Shown piece by piece: positions 40,366-50,079 of a stretch of 64,000 bases of DNA. How positions within the stretch are numbered: the stretch's first letter is position 1; every line of letters begins with the position of its first letter. The translations under genes were made by a program, and so were the position numbers. Location of the stretch: NCBI GenBank assembly GCA_964036045.1, contig OZ038397.1, positions 21,883,232 to 21,947,231 of the forward strand, read 5' to 3'. This DNA is from Eutreptiella sp. 'Long Island Sound 2002'. Lineage: Eukaryota; Euglenozoa; Euglenophyceae; Eutreptiales; Eutreptiaceae. The notes under the pieces are model-generated. The model saw nothing but the letters and a program-made list of their open reading frames with translations. It was not told where the DNA came from and made no database searches.

Positions 40366-43300
40366 TCAGTCCCTAGCTTTATTCTTGGAGGCAAGCGTCT
40401 CGGCGAGCCTCAACAACTCACCAAGGTTGTTCTGGGTCAAGTAGTCAACCAGAACTGAGTTTAGGCGTCCCTCAGGTAGAACAAATGCAGAGAAGGGCTC
40501 CCAGGTGGCCTCTTCGACACCAAACCCTTCCCAGAGGGTGAGGAAGCGCCAACCCTGGCGATAGCGGTGGCGTAGGACAGACTTCACCAGGTAGAAGCCC
40601 TCCTTAGCCATCTCCTCGGCGTTCATGTCGGGGAGTTCACCTTCAACTTCCATAGGGCTGGCAGCCCCTTGTAGGTCCAGAGCGGCGATTTCCTCGTCGT
40701 TCAGCTCCCACTCCTCCCCACAGAGGTCTTCAGGATCATGGTAGCGCTTCAGGTGTTGAGCGGCGCACACCAGGGTCCCCCCTAGACGGGGAGAACACCG
40801 CACGGTGATACGGTGCCCATCCACAGATAGGATCTTGTAGGGCCCGAAGTATGGGTCATCGCTGGTAGAGCGTGGCCAGGCGGGTAGTCGACTGTGGTGC
40901 ACCAGCACCCAGTCCCCTTCTTGGTAGGTGGCCGGTACACGGTGCTTGTTCTTCTTGTTCCACTGACGCTCCCTCACTCTCTGGAGCATAGCCTTGGCCT
41001 TGTCCACCTTCGCTTGTTGCTCTTGGACCCATTCACCCACAGAAGAATGGGTGTCCTCTGGATAGGGGGCATGTAGGAACCATGCCGGGCGCCCCATGAA
41101 TAGCTCATGTGGCGAGTAGCCAGTAGCTGAACTCTCTTGGGAGTTCATCATCAAGGATATGACGGGGAGTAGTCTCACCCAGTCTCTGGTGCGTTCAGTT
41201 TTGCACCATATCCTGACGTTCTCCTTCAGGACACGAATCTGTCGCTCACATAGGGGGTTGCTCGTGTGAGAGTAGGGAATCCCCGTAGACACCTGGACAT
41301 TGAGGGACCTCAGGACCCTCTTGTACCAGCCAGTATCTGAGCGTACTCGTACGTCCTCGTCGGAGTTGATCTCCTTGGGCGCCCCATAGACACAAAACCA
41401 CTCCTCCAGGAGTATCTTGATAGTCTCCTCTCCGGTAATGTGCTTGGTACATGGGAACACCCTGGTAAACCTGGTCAACCCACAGGTTACCACGAGGGCG
41501 AAGTCATAGCCCCCGAACTTCGGCATCTCCGTGTAGTCCACGTATAGAACACTGTTAGCACAGTGAGGGATGGGCAGGGTCGAGTAGAGACCTCTGTCCC
41601 TGATATCCCCTGGTTTACAGGACCTGCACGGGCACTTGTCCACGATAGGCAGGAGCGTCTTCCGCAGCTGGTCGTCAGTCCACGTAGTGTGGAACCACTG
41701 CTTGAACAGCCTCAGGGTACGGTCAGCACCCACATGACCACTGGACTCATGGGTCCACTTCAGCAGCGCTGGGACTCGGTCACTAGGCACCACGATGCGG
41801 TCCTCGTGCCAGAGGTAGCTCTTGTCCCGCTTCCACTGGTCTTGGTTGACCAGGAGGGGTTCAAGGCGTTTCTCCAGGCGCCGGTAGATATCCCCAAACT
41901 CCTGTAGGTACTCCGATTGTTGGAGTCCATCCAGGGGGCGTATCATGGTCATGTTCAGGTCCAGGTGTACGTCCATACGGCTGAACGCTTCCTTAGCCAG
42001 CGCTTCAGACCGGGCACCAATCAGGGCGTCGAAGTTGTTGCGGCTGATGTAGTCGGCACACTCGTTCTTCACTCCCTGGATATGGTGTACCGTCAGCCGT
42101 AGTTGACTGAGGTAGGTCCACCAGCGACGTAGCTTGGCCTTCTCAGGTGGGGGGCCCTTCTGGAAACTGCGGACCGGTTCTTGGTCGCATAGCCAGACCA
42201 CAGGGTTACTCCCCAACAGTCGTGCTTGTGAGGATAGCACCAGCATACCCGCGAGCAGTTCCTGCTCATAGGTGGAGTAGTTCTCCCTGGCCTGGTTCCA
42301 CTTCCAGTTCCAGTGGCCCAGAGGTACTAGGACCCACTTGTCGTCAGGGTAGCTGTGCTTGAGGGTTCCATCTCGGTTGAGACCTTCCGTCCCCCATTGG
42401 GAAATGGCCGAGTCGAACTCCTCCTTCTCTAGTGCTTGCCACTGGAACAACGTTCCACCACCGCCCACATTGCTGGCGTCGGTCACCAGGATAATCTCCC
42501 CTTGTGCCCTAGGCACGCCCAAGCACTTAGCGTTGGCTACCTTGTCTTTGAGCTCGTCAAACGCTTGTTGCTCTTGTGGGCCCCAGCGCCAAGTAGTACT
42601 CTTCTTGATCAAGTCAGTCAGTACCGCGCTGGTGTAGGTGAAGTTTTTGATGTGGCGGCGATAGAAGTTGCACGCCCCAATGAAACTGCGTACATCATGA
42701 AGTCCTTTCTTGGGGTCTTCGTGTCGTACCTTGGCATCCATCAGGGGTTTGGCCTTAGAGGCCGCTGGGGTCCACCACCCATAGCCAACGTCAAACCCCA
42801 GGTACTGCATGGTCTCCTGCATGAACTCACACTTCTCCAGCTTGAGTCGTGTGTCGTTCTCCTGGCAGACCGCAAAGAACTCACCCAAGAGGATTAGGTG
42901 ATCCTCCTGGGTATTGGTCCCGAGGCATACATCGTCGATGTGAGCCTCCATCTGGGCCCCACGGGATATGAGCTCCTGCACCTTAGGTCTCCGTCGTAGG
43001 ATGGACAAGATCTTGTTCATCAGCTCTTGGAACAGAGCGGGGGCGTTAGCCACGCCGAATGGCATGACCTTCCACTTGAATACCCTCCCCTGAGGGGTGA
43101 TGAAGGCCAGTAGTTCCTGCGCGTTGGGCGTCAGGTCCACTTGCCAGAATCCACTTCGCTTGTCCATCTTGGTCTTGTAGCGACAGGAGGCTATCTCCTC
43201 CAGGGTAGACTCCATATTGGGAATGGACCCTGAGTGGTTCAGCGTCTTCTTGTTCAGCTCTCCATAGTCCACTACCAGCCGTTTGGCTGTAGACCCAGGT

Positions 43301-45294
43301 TTAGCCACCAGGAAACAGGGGCTGCAGTGTAGGGGGTAGTCCCCATCCTTGTACTCCAGGACTAGGCCAGCGTCGATACATTCTTGTATCTGTCGCTCAA
43401 TCTCGTCGGCCTGCTCTTTAGGAGCTGGATAGGGTCTCCTCCGGATCTTGTGACCCACGAACTCGGGTTTCAGCTTGAGGTCCATCTGTACCAGCTTGTC
43501 GCATGAGGCTGGAGGGGGTAGTTCTCCGAACACCTCCAGATAGGTCCTTATCAGCTTTTGCACCCGCGGGTCCAGTACCTTGATCTTGTCCTCCATGTCC
43601 TCGTCGGAGTGTAAGTTGCTTGCCCCTTGAATAGACGTCGGGAGGTGGTCCTCCACCGACTCTTCGCCCGCGGTAGCATCCTTCAGCCCTTGGTAGGCAT
43701 ACAGAAGGTCTTGCTCAACCATCTCCGGTGGACGATGGCAACATAGGCACGCTTTAGGGGGTTCACATACACATTCCTCCGAGAGGTCGTCCTCATCCGG
43801 GGTCCTCACATGGGCACCCCATACGCTCTTCATGAGCTTGAGATCTACCTCCCTTTGCCAGGTGGTGATCTTCTGTTCGAGGTCCTCCTTCAGTTGGGAT
43901 AGGTCTCCCATACGTCCTTGCTTCAGTGGCCACGAGCTGCGGGTAGGCTTCGCGTAGCATAGCTTTTTCGCCACCAACTTCCTCTTGGAATCCACATACT
44001 CCCTGAGCCTGGATCGAGGGTCCAACTCTTCATCCACGGGGTCTTCCACCCTCATGGAGAGTAGGGGTTTTAGTGGGGCGACGTACTCGGCGTTCTCCAC
44101 TTCTTCCACCGCAGTCTGCACGAAGAAGGCGTCGTGCTCAGTTTCGTCGTCTGAGTGGATAGAGCTAGGTAGCTCAGATAGTCCACACTCAGAGACTACA
44201 TCAGGAACAGGTACATGACAGGGAGAGTTGGGGGCGTTGGTGTCAGTCACGACGTACTCATCTCCTCCGGGTGTAGTTTCAACAGCATCTTGAGGTCGTA
44301 GACGATCCTTCAAGTCACCCAAGGCGAGTCCATCGCTTTCTCGTTGTATAGCCTGGACCAGAGTAGGGTCCAGGTCTTCCCAGGGGATGGTGGTAAGACT
44401 TCCGTCCACCACGCTGAGCATACTCCCCCATCCGGGCTTCCCAATGGGCGTCTTGCGTCCCAGAGGCATGTAGATGGCCTCATCAGGTAACCGCACAGAG
44501 CTGATAGTCAGCTTGTCAAGGAGGGTTCGCCAGTACTCGTTGCCCCCATGGGCTCCCCAATCGGGGGAACACAGGACCATACGGGAACGTTCCAAGGCCA
44601 CCTTGGTCAGCACCTTCCCCAGTTCACTGAATCTGGGGTTCCCGTAGGCCATCCCGAAAGAGGGCCAGTAAAATTTGTAGCTGCAGTTCTTCCCCTTGCT
44701 GCAGTATAGGTCCAGTACATGCTGCTTGTCGCTGGCGAACAGTTCCACACTTAGGTCTTCTCGAGAGTAACCCAACTCCTTCAGACCTTGGTCTAGGACT
44801 TCCCCCAATAGTTGATAGTCCTCAGTTTTGGAGGCCGCCATCATGTTCGAGGGCTCCTCCTTCGATAGTCTCAGGTAACTCGAGGTATGTTCCGACTGCT
44901 CCAGTGGCACAGACTCTCTGCCACTGCCGTGGTCCACGTACAGGAGGTAGGGCGCTTGCAGCGTCAGGGATTGTATCTGGGAGTGCTGCACGAAGAAGTC
45001 AGTACCCAATACAAAGTCGAAGGCATCAGTGTCCATCACATAGAACCGATGGGCGATAGTCTTGGAGCCCATAGGTACCTCCACTTCGCAGTCCCCGCAG
45101 CTGTGCACCACATGTCCATCCCCCATCCGTATAGCGGCGGTGGTCATGGTGTTCTTCAGGCTCCCACAAGGTAAAATTTTCTTGGCCACTATCGATATTG
45201 TGGCTCCAGTATCCAGTACCCCCAGGTATTCACGTCCCCCTAGTCGGATACGTACCCAAAACACCAGGTCTTGGGTGCCACCAGAGCGTCCCCG
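40366..45294 (-). CDS. pol: Gypsy pol polyprotein (PR-RT-RNaseH-IN-chromodomain)
   Basis: One uninterrupted frame of about 1,642 codons in the same phase as gag. Approximate positions count from the GTG at 45,264. Retropepsin-like protease has LDTGATIS (about 18). RT has VDYGELNKKT, FWQVDLTP, FGVANAPALFQE and the catalytic AHIDDV (about 775; His replaces the usual Tyr). RNase H has LVTDASNVGG (about 925). Integrase has an HHCC finger (HESSGHVGADRT ... CPCRSC, about 1,173) and the catalytic triad in YVDYTE, NSDEDV and CERQ. A GPY-like module (YFGPYKILSV) precedes a C-terminal chromodomain (VLRHRYRQGWRFLTLWEG, EATWEP, about 1,560-1,600). No ATG precedes the protease motif, so translation must continue from gag. 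The chromodomain should steer integration to particular chromatin. Confidence 0.95.
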   Translation of the reverse strand, partial: RGRSGGTQDLVFWVRIRLGGREYLGVLDTGATISIVAKKILPCGSLKNTMTTAAIRMGDGHVVHSCGDCEVEVPMGSKTIAHRFYVMDTDAFDFVLGTDFFVQHSQIQSLTLQAPYLLYVDHGSGRESVPLEQSEHTSSYLRLSKEEPSNMMAASKTEDYQLLGEVLDQGLKELGYSREDLSVELFASDKQHVLDLYCSKGKNCSYKFYWPSFGMAYGNPRFSELGKVLTKVALERSRMVLCSPDWGAHGGNEYWRTLLDKLTISSVRLPDEAIYMPLGRKTPIGKPGWGSMLSVVDGSLTTIPWEDLDPTLVQAIQRESDGLALGDLKDRLRPQDAVETTPGGDEYVVTDTNAPNSPCHVPVPDVVSECGLSELPSSIHSDDETEHDAFFVQTAVEEVENAEYVAPLKPLLSMRVEDPVDEELDPRSRLREYVDSKRKLVAKKLCYAKPTRSSWPLKQGRMGDLSQLKEDLEQKITTWQREVDLKLMKSVWGAHVRTPDEDDLSEECVCEPPKACLCCHRPPEMVEQDLLYAYQGLKDATAGEESVEDHLPTSIQGASNLHSDEDMEDKIKVLDPRVQKLIRTYLEVFGELPPPASCDKLVQMDLKLKPEFVGHKIRRRPYPAPKEQADEIERQIQECIDAGLVLEYKDGDYPLHCSPCFLVAKPGSTAKRLVVDYGELNKKTLNHSGSIPNMESTLEEIASCRYKTKMDKRSGFWQVDLTPNAQELLAFITPQGRVFKWKVMPFGVANAPALFQELMNKILSILRRRPKVQELISRGAQMEAHIDDVCLGTNTQEDHLILLGEFFAVCQENDTRLKLEKCEFMQETMQYLGFDVGYGWWTPAASKAKPLMDAKVRHEDPKKGLHDVRSFIGACNFYRRHIKNFTYTSAVLTDLIKKSTTWRWGPQEQQAFDELKDKVANAKCLGVPRAQGEIILVTDASNVGGGGTLFQWQALEKEEFDSAISQWGTEGLNRDGTLKHSYPDDKWVLVPLGHWNWKWNQARENYSTYEQELLAGMLVLSSQARLLGSNPVVWLCDQEPVRSFQKGPPPEKAKLRRWWTYLSQLRLTVHHIQGVKNECADYISRNNFDALIGARSEALAKEAFSRMDVHLDLNMTMIRPLDGLQQSEYLQEFGDIYRRLEKRLEPLLVNQDQWKRDKSYLWHEDRIVVPSDRVPALLKWTHESSGHVGADRTLRLFKQWFHTTWTDDQLRKTLLPIVDKCPCRSCKPGDIRDRGLYSTLPIPHCANSVLYVDYTEMPKFGGYDFALVVTCGLTRFTRVFPCTKHITGEETIKILLEEWFCVYGAPKEINSDEDVRVRSDTGWYKRVLRSLNVQVSTGIPYSHTSNPLCERQIRVLKENVRIWCKTERTRDWVRLLPVISLMMNSQESSATGYSPHELFMGRPAWFLHAPYPEDTHSSVGEWVQEQQAKVDKAKAMLQRVRERQWNKKNKHRVPATYQEGDWVLVHHSRLPAWPRSTSDDPYFGPYKILSVDGHRITVRCSPRLGGTLVCAAQHLKRYHDPEDLCGEEWELNDEEIAALDLQGAASPMEVEGELPDMNAEEMAKEGFYLVKSVLRHRYRQGWRFLTLWEGFGVEEATWEPFSAFVLPEGRLNSVLVDYLTQNNLGELLRLAETLASKNKARD

Positions 45295-45297
45295 TCA
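45254..45297 (-). promoter_or_regulatory. Gag-pol UGA readthrough site
   Basis: Gag ends in TGA (45,295-45,297) and pol continues in the same frame after it. The following codon is CGG, and UGA-CGG is a known leaky-stop context in several RNA viruses. A short stem, ACCCAA/TTGGGT (45,271-45,276 with 45,254-45,259, 11-base loop), lies 18 bases downstream. With no frameshift needed and no ATG before the protease, readthrough is the simplest way to make Gag-Pol. Confidence 0.7.
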
Positions 45298-47796
45298 GAA
45301 CTCCGCGGGACAGGTCACCTCGAACCCCTTGTTCCGCAATTTGCGGGCCATCCTCATGAAACGGCTTCTCTTCTTGGCGTTGCCGTCGTCACCACCTTCA
45401 TGCTCACGCTTGGCTCCTTGTTCTTGCTGGGCCTGCGTCTGTGAGCGTGTGGTAGGTCCAGACTGCCCTCCAGAGGGCTCGGAGTTCCCCCCTGGATTAG
45501 GGTTGGGGTTACCTCCGTTCTTGTCCTTGTTCTTGTTGTCGTTCTGGCGATTAGCGCCTCCTCCTCGTCCGCCTTGACCCTTGTCTTGACCACCTTGACC
45601 ACGTCCTTTCGACTTGCCCTTGCCGGAGTCGTTGCCTTTGGCCTTGCCTCCACCTTTGCCTGAGCTTTTGCCAGGATCTTCCCCCTTAAGCTTCGCCGAT
45701 AGGCGTTGCTTATGGTAGCACTCGTCCTCATAGTGCTTCCGCTTACCGCAGAATGCACACGTGATGGTGCAGCGGTAATGATCCGGCATCTTCACCTTGG
45801 CGCCGGTGATCTTTTCCTGCTGCTTCCCCTGGACAACAAAGCAGTCTCGCTGCTCGCAGTCGGAGGCATGCTGCAGGTGGCCCTGTTCATCTCTGGCGTC
45901 ACACCAGAATAGCTCCTTCACGTTCTCCATTAGGCGGGCGTGGGCGTGTTTGGGGGTAGTCCCCTGCCCAGGTCGGGACCCTTGGTACCCTTTGCCTCCA
46001 GAACCTCCACCACCCGGACGGTAGTGGTTCAGGTGTTGGTCGCTCTCCTTCTCCAGCGCCATCTCCAGGAGCAGCACGCATAGATCCTCGTAGCGGAGGG
46101 ATCTAGCCTTGCGCTCAGCCGTCAGACGGCACTCGTCCCATAGCTCACGGGGGAGCTTGGAGCACAACCAAAACAGCAGGTCGTCGCTGCTGTAGGAACC
46201 GGGCGTCAGTCGTCCAGCCCAGTGGTCCAGGTCCGCCAACAGCTCGGAGACCCTGCCGGGTTTGGGGTTGTTGGGCAGGACGGGCAGGTTCTGGATCTCG
46301 GCCCTGATGGAGAGGTCGGTCTCGTAGGTTGGGTACTGCCTCTCCAGGGCAACCAACACGTCGGCAAAGGTGGCGGAGTTGGTGACGATCTGCCTGACCT
46401 GCTTCTCCAGGTACTTCGTCTTGCAGCACTGCAGGAGCAGGTCGCACTTCACTCGCCCACTCGCGTGGGTTTGGCCGGTCAGTCGTAGGAACCGGCCAAA
46501 GTTCTCAGCGAACTCGCTGAGGTCCTTGCCTGTGAATTCAGGCAGGTTCACCACTATCTTGGAGGTGGCAATAGCCTTCGCCTCCTGAGCTCGGCGTCCT
46601 TCAGGGCGTCGGGTCTTCTTCTTCTTCTTCTTCTTCTTCTTACCCTTGGAGTCCTCGGGGTCCTCAGGGTCTTCGTCATCCGATGGCGAAGAAGAAGTCA
46701 TCGAAGGCGGCCCATCATCGGAGGGGTCTCCGCCTAGATCACTGGAGCCATAAGGCTCCACGTCCACCATAGCCCTTAGGGCTGTCAGCCCCAGCTGGTC
46801 CAGCTCGGCCCTCGTCGAGTTCGTCACGTGACTGTAGGGCGGCTGGGCTGTCCTCGGGACGAATGGGCTTCTTGGTACTGCTGCAGGAGTCGGCATCGGT
46901 CGGCTCCTCAGGCTCCCCAGGGTATTCGTCAACCCTGCCGCCAGGTGGTTAGCCTGTACTCGGTGGGGTGACATCCCCACTGTCGTAGGTGACGCATGGG
47001 ACGGGATCATCAGGGGCTGCAGTTTCTCCCTGATCTCTTGCGTGAGGTCGCTCACGATTTTCGAAGTGGCTCCTTGGAGCACCTCGTTGATCTCCGACCG
47101 CGTCAGGGACCTGTTGGAGGATCTTCCCGATCCTCTACTCCTGCCTCCCAGTGACTCTGGTCCTCTCCTCAACCCACTCAGGGGTGCATACCCAGGTGCA
47201 CACCCAGGAGCATACCCAGGAACTTCCATGTAGGTTCCAGTGGAGTGGAGTGGATGGGGATGGTCAGCCGCATACCAACGCGGCGCAGAGCTGGAAGCCA
47301 CCGGCTCACTGGCAGTAGTTGCCTCAAGGAGCGCAGTGGTAGGTGGGCCCATGCCATAGGCGGGGTAGTGAGGCATGCCAGTAAAGCCTGTGCCCTCTGC
47401 CATAGGCTGGTTGGTTGTGGAAGTGGATGTAGCGGCGGCTGGGTGTGTGGTGGTTATGGGAGAGGGTGATGCTTGGAGGCCAGAAGCGCTTGGTGCGCCT
47501 TCGAAGGTAGGGATATCCGTCGGGTCTTGCCCTTGCTCCTCTCCTTCGTCTGTTCCTTCTCCAGCATCCTTCTCGCTCTCGTTTCCTCTCTTCCTCTTCA
47601 CAGGCTGAGGCTGAGAGACCATTTCCTTCACCGACAGGGCCCCAAAGGCCGTCTGGAGGCCATCCAAGGAGTCCTCCGCCGTATCCATTGGCCCATGTAA
47701 GGGCTCCACCGAAGGTACAGCGTCAGGCGCCGGCCTTGCCGGTGTCTCTGGCGCTGGCGCTGTGTTCACCTCGGCGTCCACTCTTCCTGGATCCAT
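45295..47796 (-). CDS. gag: Gypsy Gag protein with CCHC zinc knuckle
   Basis: A 833-codon frame with an ATG about 86 bases inside the PBS. The N-terminal half (residues 1-400) is low-complexity and Pro/Ser/acidic, ending in a run of nine Lys (about 390). The central part (about 410-580) looks like a retrotransposon capsid domain (VVNLPEFTGKDLSEFAENF, LLFWLCSKLPRELWDE). A CCHC knuckle, CAFCGKRKHYEDEC (C-x2-C-x4-H-x4-C, about 690), is followed by a Gly/Lys/Asn-rich RNA-binding tail. Gag would form the particle and package element RNA. The N-terminal extension is longer than in typical Ty3 Gag. The frame is intact and near its partner pol. Confidence 0.93.
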   Translation of the reverse strand: MDPGRVDAEVNTAPAPETPARPAPDAVPSVEPLHGPMDTAEDSLDGLQTAFGALSVKEMVSQPQPVKRKRGNESEKDAGEGTDEGEEQGQDPTDIPTFEGAPSASGLQASPSPITTTHPAAATSTSTTNQPMAEGTGFTGMPHYPAYGMGPPTTALLEATTASEPVASSSAPRWYAADHPHPLHSTGTYMEVPGYAPGCAPGYAPLSGLRRGPESLGGRSRGSGRSSNRSLTRSEINEVLQGATSKIVSDLTQEIREKLQPLMIPSHASPTTVGMSPHRVQANHLAAGLTNTLGSLRSRPMPTPAAVPRSPFVPRTAQPPYSHVTNSTRAELDQLGLTALRAMVDVEPYGSSDLGGDPSDDGPPSMTSSSPSDDEDPEDPEDSKGKKKKKKKKKTRRPEGRRAQEAKAIATSKIVVNLPEFTGKDLSEFAENFGRFLRLTGQTHASGRVKCDLLLQCCKTKYLEKQVRQIVTNSATFADVLVALERQYPTYETDLSIRAEIQNLPVLPNNPKPGRVSELLADLDHWAGRLTPGSYSSDDLLFWLCSKLPRELWDECRLTAERKARSLRYEDLCVLLLEMALEKESDQHLNHYRPGGGGSGGKGYQGSRPGQGTTPKHAHARLMENVKELFWCDARDEQGHLQHASDCEQRDCFVVQGKQQEKITGAKVKMPDHYRCTITCAFCGKRKHYEDECYHKQRLSAKLKGEDPGKSSGKGGGKAKGNDSGKGKSKGRGQGGQDKGQGGRGGGANRQNDNKNKDKNGGNPNPNPGGNSEPSGGQSGPTTRSQTQAQQEQGAKREHEGGDDGNAKKRSRFMRMARKLRNKGFEVTCPAEF

Positions 47797-47881
47797 CTTA
47801 ATCCACCCTTCTGCTTATGTTTGCCTGCTCGGAGCACTGGTTGTACGGCGCGGGGTCGCTGCCGGTGCACAGAGACAGGCT

Positions 47882-47895
47882 GCCTCTTGCTACCA
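47882..47895 (-). promoter_or_regulatory. Primer binding site, initiator-Met-tRNA-like
   Basis: Minus-strand TGGTAGCAAGAGGC begins at the LTR edge. It resembles the complement of a eukaryotic initiator tRNA 3' end (TGGTAGCAGAGG) with one extra A. The host's tRNA sequence would be needed to confirm the primer. Confidence 0.7.
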
Positions 47896-48711
47896 GAAAA
47901 GTTTATAGTGTTTTCAGCACTGTGTTTTTGCTTCTCCTGCTGCTTGTTGTTGCTGTAGGGTGTCCTGCTGCTGGTTTTGGATGATGAAAAGCTTTTGTTT
48001 GTTGAAATACAGTAAAGCCAACTCAATTCAGGATAGACCAAGCCAATAGTATGCAAGGAGAAGGTAATTCAGGATCAAAGCATGAAGGGCTGCAGTGTAA
48101 ACAGTGAAAGATGATTAGATATTCACAGAAACTGCAACTCAGGATACAAATGAATGCATATTCACAGAGATAGCTGAAATGTTTTGGGAAAAGAGTAAGA
48201 AAACTGCCTCAGGATCACTCTCTCTCCATAGTGCCATCTTAGGAGATGTGCACTCTTTGTTTTGGGTCCCATATGTGCTGAGGTGGCATGGTATGTGGCG
48301 ATGAGGTCACTGCCATGTCACATGGGATCTTCCTACTTAGATGGGATCTTCCTACTTAGTTAGGCTGACCAGGAATTGAACCCAGGACCTCTCAAAAAGA
48401 GGTGCCTAACCCCCTATGGTGCATACCACTAGGGCAGATAAGTATTCATGGAAAAACATAGATAAATTCATAGGCTCTACCTTAGGTATGTCAGTGCTCA
48501 GTCAACTCAGGAAAAGATGTTTTACTTCTGATTGAAAGGGGATTAAGGGGTCCACTCAATATCCTGATTGGGTGTTTGGTTCCATAGGTCAAAATGTGTT
48601 CTCACCACTTTTGGCTGGACCAATACTAAGATAAAAATGCATGGTTGCTCAGTGCATCTCTAATACAACTAGAGTATGTCCTAAAGCAAAGGAAAAGCAC
48701 TTTTTCTTACT
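47895..48711 (-). repeat. 5' LTR of the complete Gypsy element
   Basis: 817 bp, one difference from the 3' LTR. It should carry the Pol II promoter, although no TATA box is obvious to me. The tRNA-like segment lies at 48,363-48,440. Confidence 0.97.
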
Positions 48712-48716
48712 ATTTT

Positions 48717-49148
48717 TATCCCCTGTGTTCAGCACACGTCCTCGAAACCTCAACCAACCTCCAGCAGCCGTTCTAGAGGGAGGTCTGCCCCCACCTAACC
48801 ACTGGTCAATGGAGGTTGCAACAGGAGTGAGCAAGACAGACAGTGTGCGTGGAGTGCCCAAAGGTTCCACGCCCACCCCATTTATGTTTGACCCTGGTCC
48901 CGAGAAGAGCTGTCTGGGTTGGACAAACTTCAACTGACTGTGTTGCAGGCCTTGGTTTGGGTGTCCAGGCTAAAGAACACCAGGAGTACAATGTGACAAA
49001 GCACTCAGAAAACTTCTCATTGCTGAAGAGCGTTCACAAATAAGATGATGGTGTATTGGTGCCCCCATGACCACGAGGAAGCTACTGTTTAGCCTGTTGG
49101 TGCCGAACATCGACCAAATAGCTGGCATTACGGTTTTCAAAGGATTCC
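48717..49148 (+). repeat. Right half of the 826-bp segmental duplicate
   Basis: Aligns without gaps to 55,317-55,748. Homology ends at 'aggattcc' (49,141-49,148). Coding-like sequence (MMVYWCPHDHEEATV, about 49,045) begins in its last 100 bases and continues beyond it. Confidence 0.95.
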
Positions 49149-49443
49149 AGTTACTCACAATGCATGTGTTGATTGTGGTACCAAAAAGCCCAATGAGGAT
49201 TTCAATATGCCAGCCAATGACTTTGGTGAAAAAATATTTCAACAACCCAACTCTGTTGATGCCTTTGTGAAAGAGAGCTGCATTGCACGTTGGTGTCGAA
49301 TCTTTTTTCAGCATCGCAAAAACCCAAGGTCCAAAGATTTATTGCATTTCCCATTTTGAATTTCTCTCCAATGAAGAGGCGGAAAAAAAACACTTCTTTC
49401 CACTCCAAGTGCAACACTAGTATCCAACGCCATTGAATGTGAC

Positions 49444-50079
49444 TTGCAAACACAAATGGACCGTTTGTTCCGATCGCATGCCGAATTCCCACAAAGCCGT
49501 CATACAACCACTAGTAGTGTCAATGCCTTTTTGCGCAACCAACGTGGGCATTTTGATGTGACAATGCTCTTGCAAAAATGTGCCAATGTACAATTGGACA
49601 TTGATATTTTCCAAGATTTTATCTTTCGCATCCTACAAGTCACCAATCCCAATGACCGCGTTGATGTGCTCATGGCGCATCGCTCAAATTTTCCGTTCCT
49701 AGAATTGGAATTGTTCTTGGATGGGATCACAGTAAGATGCATGAACGAGCTCATCCCCACACCGGCGCCACCAGTCACACCATCACCACAAACACCAAAC
49801 ACCCTAGCGCATCCAAGCTCCAAAATTCCAGTGATTCCTTTCGAACTTCCATCGGATGATGACGGCAAGGAAAAGGACTCACCACAAAAAGAGGCATCCG
49901 GGAAGAAAAGTACTCCCGCGGAAAAACCGCCAAAAAGGCCTTGTTTGGAAAACGATCACCCACCTGCCATGTCCGGAGGAGAAAAGAAGAGTGTCACTCC
50001 CGAGAACTCCAAAGAAAAAACTCCAAAAATGTTGGAGGTCGCAAAGCTCGGCAAAGTCAATGATACGGATGATGAGTAG
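49444..50079 (+). CDS. Hypothetical protein, Pro/Ser/acidic C-terminal half
   Basis: The frame covers about 211 codons and has no internal stop. The first half is globular-looking (HFDVTMLLQKCANVQLDID, FQDFIFRILQVTN). From about residue 105 it is a low-complexity PT/PS, Lys and Asp/Glu-rich tail. Upstream, other frames carry coding-like pieces that may be earlier exons or frameshifted parts: HNACVDCGTKKPNEDFNMP near 49,160 and YCISHFEFLSNEEAEKK near 49,340. The former has Cys and His like a zinc-binding segment. No family is recognised. It may be a host gene interrupted upstream by the Gypsy insertion, or a TE gene. Confidence 0.35.
   Translation: MQTQMDRLFRSHAEFPQSRHTTTSSVNAFLRNQRGHFDVTMLLQKCANVQLDIDIFQDFIFRILQVTNPNDRVDVLMAHRSNFPFLELELFLDGITVRCMNELIPTPAPPVTPSPQTPNTLAHPSSKIPVIPFELPSDDDGKEKDSPQKEASGKKSTPAEKPPKRPCLENDHPPAMSGGEKKSVTPENSKEKTPKMLEVAKLGKVNDTDDE

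Larger units (their letters stand above)
37275..48711 (-). mobile_element. Complete Ty3/Gypsy chromodomain LTR retrotransposon (11,437 bp)
   Basis: All parts of an autonomous element are present on the minus strand. These are the 817-bp LTRs (47,895-48,711 and 37,275-38,091), a PBS next to the 5' LTR, gag (47,796-45,295), in-frame pol (45,294-40,366), a long 3' non-coding region and a G-rich PPT. Flanking ATTTT at 37,270-37,274 and 48,712-48,716 is a perfect 5-bp target duplication. The uninterrupted target exists at 54,923-55,748. The LTRs differ at one base (37,481 g versus 48,101 a), so insertion is recent. Domain order PR-RT-RNaseH-IN-chromodomain places it among chromoviruses. LTR ends are AG...CT rather than TG...CA. 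Confidence 0.97.

Noticed and set aside
40366-45297. Programmed -1 or +1 frameshift between gag and pol
   Set aside because: Gag and pol are in the same frame with a single TGA between them, so no shift is needed.
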